In this document: piece after piece, positions 61,401-64,000 of the stretch
How the letters are laid out: every line of letters begins with the position of its first letter
Numbering within the stretch: position 1 is the stretch's first letter
Assembly (NCBI GenBank): GCA_934777435.1
Contig: CAKVNK010000002.1
Location: forward strand, 337,928-401,927
Length of the DNA stretch: 64,000 bases
Reading direction: 5' to 3'
Source of the DNA: an uncultured Clostridia bacterium
GTDB lineage: Bacteria; Bacillota; Clostridia; Christensenellales; UBA1242
Position numbers and translations under genes: made by a program
The notes under the pieces: model-generated
Told to the model about the DNA's origin: nothing
What the model saw: only the letters and a program-made list of their open reading frames with translations
Database searches by the model: none

Positions 61401-64000
61401 ACACTTGACAGCAACCATATTTGGAGTGATAACACAACTGCAGATGTTACAGTAAGTTGGACTATTGCAAAGAAAACCTTAACTATAAGTTGGGATAAAA
61501 CAACATTTACCTATAATGGCAGTGCACAAGCACCAAAAGCAACAGCAACAGGTGCGGTAACTGGTGAAACAATCACATTTGCTTACACAATCAAAAATAG
61601 TGCAGGCACAGCGGTTACAAGTGCAATTAATGTTGGCACATACTCAATCACAGCAGCCCTTGGGGTTAGCGGGGGTCAAGCAAAGATTGATAACTACAGC
61701 ATTTCTTCTGCTTCAACAAACTTTACAATCAGTGCTTTAAACACAACCTTAACAGTTACAGTTAGTGCTTCTTCATATGATTATGACGGCACAAACAAAA
61801 CTCCAACAATAACTGTTAAAAATGGCAACACAACATTAACAAAAACAACAGATTACACAGTGTCTGGCACAACAACAGCAAAAGATGCTGGCACATACAC
61901 TGTAACTATTACCGGTGTTGGTAACTATGCTGGCTCAAAGGGCAGTGCAACATGGAAAATTAACAAGATTAACAACACATTAGCATTGACTTCATCATCA
62001 GCAAGCATGTATGTCAACGCAACCCTTGATGTGGCAAGTTATATCAAGGCAAGCCAAGGCACATTAAGTTATGCTATTGATGCAGCAACTTACGCAAGCA
62101 TAAGTGGCAGCAAGGTAACAGCAAAAGCATTATCAGCCGACAATGATAACAATGGTACAGTTAAAGTTACAATCACTGCAGCAGAGTCTACAAACTACAA
62201 ATCTGCAACAGCAACATTAACAATCACCGTTCAAAAATACACTCAAACAATCAACATAACCACACAACCAGCAAGCAGTTTGAAATACAACGCAACAACA
62301 AGCATTGCTGCAAAAGTAAGTTCAAATGGTGGCACAACTGGTGCAATAAGTTATGCTTCAAACAACACAAGTGTAGTAACAATCTCTGGCACAACAATCA
62401 AAGCAGTTGATTCAACTGGCAGCACAACAATTAAGGTTACAGCAGCCCGCACAACAACATGCAAGATTGCAACATTAAATTCAAATACAATCACTGTTGG
62501 TGCAGCAAGCATTGTTTACACAGCAAAAGGTTATGAAGGGGCTTACGATGGCAAAGCCCACACAGGTTCAGTAACTGTAACAACACCAAGCGGTGCAACA
62601 GTTAAATTTGGCACAGCGTCAGGCACATATAACTTGACAATATGCCCAAGTGTAACCAATGTGGCAGATAGTAAGACAGTATACTTCCAAATCACTGCTG
62701 CTAACTACACAACAGTAACTGGCAGTTTCAAACTTACAGTTACACGTGCTAAAACAGCAAGTTACACAGCAACAAACAGAACATACACTGGCGTTGAACA
62801 AATTGGTGTAACAGGCACAAATGTAACCTTAACAGGTACAACAAAAGCAACAAATTCTGCAACAGGCATCACAGCATACGCAGAACCAAAAGCAAACTAT
62901 GCGTGGAGCGATGGCACAACAGATAAGAAAACAATTACATGGGACATTGCACAAGCCAAATTGACAATCACTGCAAAAGAGCAAACAATCACTTATGGTG
63001 GTAGCATTGCAACAGGTGTAGGGCAAGTAACAGTAACAGGTTTGGTAAATAACCAAAAACTTACAAGCATTACACTTAAAGCAAGTACAACAAGTGCAAC
63101 AACAAACGGCACAATAACACCAAGTGCGGCAGTTGTTAAAACAAGTGACGGTGCAACAGAAACCACTGCAAACTACTCAATTAGTTATGCAACTGGTAAG
63201 TTGACAATTAATAAGGCAATCTTGGCAGCACCTACTGTAACAGTAGACAGCACAGGTAAAGTTACATGGACAACAGTGGCAAATGCAACATCTTATCAAA
63301 TCAGCATAGACGGCACAAATTGGACAGCGGCAACCAGTGGTGTTGACTATAACAGCACAATCACTGCAGTGGCTGGTTCAAGAACAGTGCGTGTTCGTGC
63401 TATAACAACAAACAGCAACTTTAACACAAATGGTAATGTTGGCTCAAAAACTGTTACAGTTTATACTTTAACCTTGAACAAAAGCACAGGTATTGCAACA
63501 GTAACAGGTGCAGGCAGATATATCAATGGCAGAGTTGTTACAATCAAAGCAACAGCAAGTGCAGGCTTTGTATTTGTGGCTTGGACTGGTGACAGCACAG
63601 CAACAACTGCTGAAACAACAATCAAAGTTGACGCAGATAAATCAGCAACCGCAACCGCAAAAGGTAGCAGTTACGCAATCACTTACGAATATGCAGGTGG
63701 CTCAGTTTCAAAAGATAACAAAACAAGTTATCAAACAAGTTCAAATGCACAAACCTTCACCTTGAACACACCAACAAAATCTGGCTACAGATTCGTTGGT
63801 TGGACTCTCACAAACACAGATTCAACAAGTAAGGCAAGCGTATCTGGCAACACAGTTACAATTCCAGCAAATAGTTATGGTAGAATCACAATCACAGCGA
63901 CCTACAAAGAAACAGTGATTGTGACATTGCAAATTGAAGTTCCTTCAGTAAACGCAAACAGAACATACGCATTTGCAGAATATGCAACAACAACTGATGC
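46437..64000 (+). CDS. Giant secreted multi-repeat surface protein, 3' end outside window
   Basis: One uninterrupted frame of at least 5854 codons. A strong AGGGAGG precedes the ATG. The N-terminus has a signal/anchor segment (about 12-37, ending GIGLAFW). Domains by approximate residue: GLUG-like repeats (190-260, GGLVGE and GGLAGK); beta-helix/Pmp-like Gly-rich repeats (500-840); InlB/Flg_new-type repeats (near 1000-1150, 3805-3860 and 4145-4190, with FxANGG and PTRTGYTFxGWK); three tandem beta-sandwich modules (1200-1655); two DUF285/BspA-like blocks of MFxxCxxL repeats (1855-2230 and 3155-3490); Ig/FN3-like modules (3578-3731 and about 5600-5680); a long MBG-type array (4348-5595). Probably a cell-surface adhesin or stalk. 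The anchoring signal is beyond the window. Confidence 0.9.
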   Translation, partial: MLKITRKSTKVIVTSIITFLMAALFALTGVGIGLAFWNRDDGGKKPTNPIIWSSDKYDGGAPDTSSWLKGDTFAKRGTKTYTINSARSFMKFVEIVNSGAAADYNYFREYTIYLNKNIDMDGHNITPIGKKLTDTSGNAFSSFQGIFDGSYYTISNANIQGNGLFGYVEDATIRNIGLYNCNIESDADYVGGLVGEGINTTIENSYVRLGSISATRIAGGLAGKLTIDRVKNTNLPENIIVNSFADTTINSNSNGGLVGEIVSNNDSAENDGKISYSYFTGKSKVTYIANPNIELEEVVDVVNGANFTAYNVRKYTIELLSETNSWTNYQHVENSPAMDFNYPMLAEYVKVFMTGSAYENVMVKDGAVENVTTLYDAFKAVRNNQTAEINVIVEQVTMEETAVASNGAEVTLNAAVDTKILRSTDSREVENMVVGATGSTLILGDKDATESSPKLVLDGQKDIVEKNDLKSGALVYAQGEDFDIYNNVVLQNNVNNTTSYGGALCIFAVDSGVPGTGVDSNKFESGITLTGIEVSNCEAKNGGGIAVISSVVTIDNASISNNTVVGNNGVGGGLALGLDTPNEPEFVATATQYGGKAKIENMGRLQYIFGNNNLKNVTVNGNSTSDLGGGIWCSGILKMTDCYIHHNAAGNGGGGVWICNSYNGNVSTTSNVYIYNNAISNSSGGKGAGIGTNHVEINFSSTTYIYRNGGGDTSNTYTTTSKTAGIAGGGCHFQYTWGTLNGFIYENGAQFGAGVYYWLSSGSNKPSSHLIVNAKINDNIAQQGGAMFISTDSQSPFTSSTSVLFGRVSNEKTIYGNKATYGGGIYYGGSASNLENATTGLSVSICQDNTASASGNNTYGLGSRTYYYMNYGYSAPTGHTVYFLDKTNISYNQVGPSNAQWKIASFNLNSTSLQYIRTSNPSEYNTNQSGNMYATMYRPVQLYSTTDGKYTTCYQIATYNYGYVVDDSDLWKQTSLCILYSSMGSFSDYSDSSGAPEGHLPNLKAITGWTAKGWETSSGTAVSFGTNGSPLKVNVVNTNLYATYTRQQTQYFKPNGGSGNQISKTATLTYRPADGTRVSTTVQFFSNTFTAPTNQIFAGWKQGSSTATYENYTMYQSGETATISVNASSDPTLYFYAQWSEQTWYYGYLDANGGEIQGQNTSLTVTTVGSYGFNRSGKVYKNANANNDTLAMAKVSFATYAANQTVTVPVSYSSATGVSYGFFSKLDASQPSWTYSTTSTDSTIYAHTNDSLTSKTVTYTVATAGAHHFYVGFRYGFHETTKNGDLTPLLNSTKYGEKGEIHNQKLITPLTWTGYLYYINFSVTLPDTGATFANVSNCRVEGVTSLDNGSGKNTSGYYPFKRVGDYYESGNQGVNCSLAVYQFFFTTLQDNATVVFDAIQSSESGFDYAVFGQLDKYVMNGTTPWTWSRVAESTVAYLHQSLKNKTSNTPYQIVYQVPTAGQHYFFWAFRKDVSAGYGNDSVRIKLHTETVDYSTSYKTAVSSNSTTTTYVTPIQTTNNGANKDTTATYALNVDSDGYYYSGNKTIPNSVALYKWVFNTKYANQTVTFQVINYAESSFDFGLFAKLDTVVSWTSTAYTTNVHKSFKGLSKNIEQYVVYTVPAAGEHFIYWGFRKDGSGDPYNDCVKVKLQTTPTVTEQYNKTYNLPTATRLGYEFTGWEKSTSVSGKTTDLFTAAYNSSYRNDITKSKYYVASGDVGGLSSTNGGGLSYTSYSVLGPYPVDFKAYSSVGSVVRPSIFVWNLNQSNGTLLELWFYSSSTTISSKITSFSSPFTIPSGTVAVLAVFDEQNLSSKWNNDVQNQITCTNTLHYVVYDGDYVTTKANHNLKAVWADGKWGTKTQFESGMLRLFGMDVKTELTGVRFDSMSGIDTYNLGLSNAGEEQYTDTRLRLTNGIPIYRQGSTNNFAFVLSKTITFDNSLLDMFSGYKALQTVEFYNVSVGTNNRTMANMFRGCSNLTKVDFASFNTSQISNYRYTFLNCNELESILNLNKLFKYTGTYTLAASSMFENCFALKKIEADFNNRNCDLVSMFLNCHSLTFAKLANFKGDTRSMFSSCTSLDEIEFINGATTNAISMFAECTKFSGSELTGLDMSNTTSVQNMFYNCVNLYDVVDSQNSGDTLDGLQSLGTVAGKLTSMSYMFYGCSKLTHVNFSANIDTSKVTNMSHMFYNCSSLRTLPIENFVISSGCSVANMLNIGISNKMESFTAPKTIASGITIPFTLHTATSRMYCDLSDSIGIENSIAQVTNLTSAHQGLYIWRGSVLTLGCKDGEGWIDKSKASEEDYIWKESGTEGQVVKVEAIISWEYLLGELPVAYRMDGYYFTGWSTADGQQIAMLDSIRKDTTAYATWAENNVTITVCKDDAIWTGFLSSIRNSSYWGKNANYGDITIVDKNGNRHNYTSLIDDSNLANITFKGFPVGTYYLMAPASEYNWTTVNCGAIEITKETDVYLTNLNYYTLITNPTYTHSGHTATSDESVIGELAPYMSEGTQQWYSTSTSFAAVKAYNSTLKAATSQDYVMSWVPIGETSATKGVTLVKARINLKAGYTRKISTSSSPSSVVKNATYKINFECTLNQLNLQGSYWGQGGTLAFKSALYLNGVCKYTSDKDATFNTTTLTYTYSGILSGIYTIYASLSPLDSALDIMVNTGKTVTIAGTYNTTIWYEAICVNKKLNGTTTSESTGASVWYNGKKIDELTSSTGSTAWIVDGATVTPMAHMVLGSTVYSQFAPNVTINTSNGGGLNVSLDLNYYDITINIRKNGSAWSNSNVSVALFNNNSCVWANNVSSGSSITKAGLSGSSFKIIASPDDKHLGDYTAHTGFTASVTNAALSFTLDYYDITVAVKNYNADTGKYLTQTIYGTVQYSTVTILKGIVLTPASTGAYINFTSSNDSSNKNLGSPIVAGVTNLKGYTTSFMHWEYVSGSTTTVLSSSITATVSGKATVNAVFKRSGNVYTITLKNGTTTTKTIYLKYGYGYFDQNTTFTSDKRITSVPTLSQTGYTFKGYYSSTNGVGTIIINGSGKIVCSDIGFSSNATIYAYFTVNQYKVCYSPNKNYGGSVPADIVGQGREFPVSSTATYNVEGTFMSQDEAKFVNPGYTFLGWSKTASATTPTYRAGEKFTNLTTGTGSIYLYAIWQVNNVTLDSNWREQIVNHEIRDLYKFAKSIDSCYADFAASKLITDITKIRFVRSAVNWPYNYGELVDDINYVYAQIVLNSGIIVLVNKANDGDIAFAWPGTIYAPVNSSYLFANSNSSSGQLADNLQLANLTSISLENLSTINTTNMLQMFAGLDSITNLDVSVLNAGNVTTMGGMFSKCNSLTTIKLLNSTGSNKFNTSKVTTMTAMFRECANLTTIQGIGDILTDSLGDTTGMFFGCQSLVNINLSAWNTTKVSSFGGMFVNCTSLQSVNVANWKFDAVTDNSAFINMFKGCTSLTSLDLSSWNWTQLSEVLNYDSVLLVDGCTALTDFYTPYSLDSKILISAPVSMYAVDGPYVGITTADNDNNFMVPKYPEHYSKTAKIAGMKFDNETIQNGIYNASYYDGFNYAYSMEYDSIEDTSKSQTTVQNVTYTITGVTCDGTAVTASSGKYNGLSLSSTAISGTPTKVGTYVFTIKATHTPSGTNVTAKITVVVGKATMVAPTVTVATDGKVTWTSVTGATSYQISIDGTTWTTATSGVNYNSTIVAATGLRTVRVRAVTTNSNYNTNGNIGSKGVYVYSLTVNKGTGIASVTGAGSYIGGRVVTITATVSTGYAFKAWTGACTETTVGARVTIPTVSASSYTLTTTATATAKTYTLLFNANGGTVSTASKSVTFNNTYGDLPTPTRTGYTFAGWKEDYLVNQTKTITNSKSYGFYNTSLTHDLESNTTYGFYAKVKVNSPQTIALYLDGGYVCPVKIAGNGNWQVFSGTFTTGDVTKYTHGGTKVVTLYNIPSSGDAANPASLDGFVLYKINSTNVTNTTVITKAQNHSLVAHWTANTSTAYTVEHYQQTLAGGNNYTKVATESLTGTTGAATKATAKTYTGFTSQTITQGIIAGDGSTVVKVYYNRNTYTLTLTKGTGINTFTSTLTNANGLVSVNGQVYTVRYGASVPYSATLLTGYESLTYKVGSTTVSSPYTMGAANATITASATAKKYTVTFDANGGSVSTTSKSVSYNSTYGDLPTPTRTGYTFVGWKQSLLNSTSVYTHPTSTWLDGWSVGISLKTMGINLTENKQYRFAFDIRINKTGATQPWNTNTLFINSKTSGRVYRVSDNSAATSNTITDSWVRYYGVFTYHDNSTGSNYQNDPIHIYPSYASDGSIPTQITNLELVEVSSTGLTTSATTVSQSRNHYLYALWQANALTFNAQTVTKTYSTTATSVTYAGASNGTGNYSYAITAGNSSSYFTVSGTTISIKAGTPAGSYALTIRATDTLSKVTKDAVITVKINKAAGSISYATKAITKTYGDAAFTNPLTKTGDGTVTYSSSNANIASINASTGSVTIKSAGSVTITATVADGANYTYATKTATYTLTINTATIKYTATGYEGVYDGNAHTGVVTVTAPSGATVKFGTVSGTYNLTACPSVTNVADSKTVYFQITATNYTTITGSFKLTITRAKIANVPAQSGTLTYSGKAQSPSWSNYSTTQLTIGGTISGTNANTYTATFTPTANYAWSDGTTTAKSVSWTIGKKALTVTANSKSVTYGDALPTYTYTITGYVNSETESVLTTKPTVACAYARFGNVGSYDITVTGAAATNYSFTYKTGKLTVNKRTVTATWPSTVTFGYDGNSHTVTATIGNLVNSDAVAFTYSDTTTATAAGKYKATISGLSGTKSGNYSLPANTSQDWSIGTATVILTVNSSATVVYGKTATVSYKSNVAGKFTITSNSTDYVTVAAGYTQTVTANTAYTFTINGVKAGSGTITVSFAPTDSKNYSAPANKTVNVTISKAQVAKPTAKTGLTYTGSSITGVTYSTGIGYSLKSGSTAATNAGNYSAVFTLDSNHIWSDNTTADVTVSWTIAKKTLTISWDKTTFTYNGSAQAPKATATGAVTGETITFAYTIKNSAGTAVTSAINVGTYSITAALGVSGGQAKIDNYSISSASTNFTISALNTTLTVTVSASSYDYDGTNKTPTITVKNGNTTLTKTTDYTVSGTTTAKDAGTYTVTITGVGNYAGSKGSATWKINKINNTLALTSSSASMYVNATLDVASYIKASQGTLSYAIDAATYASISGSKVTAKALSADNDNNGTVKVTITAAESTNYKSATATLTITVQKYTQTINITTQPASSLKYNATTSIAAKVSSNGGTTGAISYASNNTSVVTISGTTIKAVDSTGSTTIKVTAARTTTCKIATLNSNTITVGAASIVYTAKGYEGAYDGKAHTGSVTVTTPSGATVKFGTASGTYNLTICPSVTNVADSKTVYFQITAANYTTVTGSFKLTVTRAKTASYTATNRTYTGVEQIGVTGTNVTLTGTTKATNSATGITAYAEPKANYAWSDGTTDKKTITWDIAQAKLTITAKEQTITYGGSIATGVGQVTVTGLVNNQKLTSITLKASTTSATTNGTITPSAAVVKTSDGATETTANYSISYATGKLTINKAILAAPTVTVDSTGKVTWTTVANATSYQISIDGTNWTAATSGVDYNSTITAVAGSRTVRVRAITTNSNFNTNGNVGSKTVTVYTLTLNKSTGIATVTGAGRYINGRVVTIKATASAGFVFVAWTGDSTATTAETTIKVDADKSATATAKGSSYAITYEYAGGSVSKDNKTSYQTSSNAQTFTLNTPTKSGYRFVGWTLTNTDSTSKASVSGNTVTIPANSYGRITITATYKETVIVTLQIEVPSVNANRTYAFAEYATTTD
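50030..51400 (+). repeat. Three tandem copies of a beta-sandwich module in the giant protein
   Basis: Each copy runs from a [FV]xLD segment (GFFSKLDAS, AVFGQLDKY, GLFAKLDTV) to a closing pattern V[TV]Y[TQ]V[AP][TA]AG[AQE]H-F-F-[RY] (for example VYTVPAAGEHFIYWGFRKD). Unit length is about 200-230 residues. It resembles a secreted jelly-roll domain, but I cannot name the family. Confidence 0.7.
57395..63470 (+). repeat. Duplicated FN3-like module pair in the giant protein
   Basis: The modules at about 57395-57720 and 63220-63560 share most residues (VTWT-V-ATSYQIS-DGT-WT-ATSGV-YNSTI and the following TVRVRA-TTNSN-NTNGN), and the following Gly-rich strand is also shared. They are about 5.8 kb apart and in frame. 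Confidence 0.85.
60018..62740 (+). repeat. Recently duplicated MBG-type module
   Basis: The stretch at about 60040-60235 is nearly identical to 62520-62715, including the same 20-base runs (such as CAAGCGGTGCAACAGTTAAA). The copies are about 2.48 kb apart and in frame. Confidence 0.85.

Noticed and set aside
62619..63056. Cys-rich reading frames on the minus strand under the giant gene
   Set aside because: They mirror the repeated Thr/Ala codons (ACA, GCA) of the plus-strand repeat protein; no start signals or independent composition.
46437..64000. Several separate surface genes instead of one
   Set aside because: The same frame is open from the ATG to the window edge, and no internal ribosome binding sites or terminators stand out.

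Overview
The window (about one third G+C) looks like chromosome from a spore-forming, low-G+C member of the Bacillota, probably an uncultured gut-type clostridial lineage. It carries a 16S rRNA gene, the spore sigma factors SigE and SigG with the SigE-processing protease SpoIIGA, a PdaB-like polysaccharide deacetylase, SepF, LspA, trigger factor-ClpP-ClpX, phosphoketolase and large repeat-rich surface proteins. TAA and TGA both act as stops, so the standard bacterial code applies. The lineage call is an inference from gene content; the 16S gene itself (12356-13924) would settle it.

Layout. 1-1020: end of a secreted/surface-type protein. 1288-8081: housekeeping block (small ORF-sepF, lspA, rluD-like, two membrane proteins, tig, clpP, clpX). 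8157-11708: an unknown repeat protein, an Smr-domain protein and a membrane-anchored repeat protein. 11960-14090: a 16S rRNA gene with tandem promoters and its own terminator, with no 23S or 5S behind it. 14274-17230: an unknown protein and a wall/membrane-anchored papain-family protease. 17531-21119: sporulation region, with spoIIGA-sigE divergent from sigG and then the deacetylase. 21133-33069: a two-OB-fold SSB-like protein, a sigma-like regulator, an SH3-type membrane protein and a compact phage head cassette in P22 order (TerL, TerS-like fragment, zinc protein, portal, scaffold, coat, neck proteins, holin-like). 33293-36647: tRNA-Gln, an unknown gene, a structured leader plus tRNA-Lys, a small membrane protein, a decayed DinD/BRO-type gene and thymidine kinase. 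36914-43707: unknown protein, MurG, phosphoketolase, SDR, DegV protein. 44099-45164: six tRNA genes. 45177-46436: very A+T-rich non-coding DNA with one candidate small RNA. 46437-64000: one uninterrupted reading frame of at least 5854 codons, running off the window, for a giant secreted repeat protein.

Three things stand out. First, the head cassette is complete for building and filling a capsid, but no integrase, repressor, replication gene, tail fibre or endolysin is visible, and its TerS-like protein lacks the usual N-terminal DNA-recognition part. That is the composition expected of a domesticated capsid or gene-transfer-agent-like element, though a decaying prophage is not excluded. Second, at least seven genes have a promoter -10 box ending 6-7 bases before the ATG and no Shine-Dalgarno sequence, so they are predicted to be leaderless, while neighbouring genes have good AAGGAG sites. 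Third, several structured RNAs match no family I recognise: before tRNA-Lys, in the phosphoketolase leader, and at 45463-45576.
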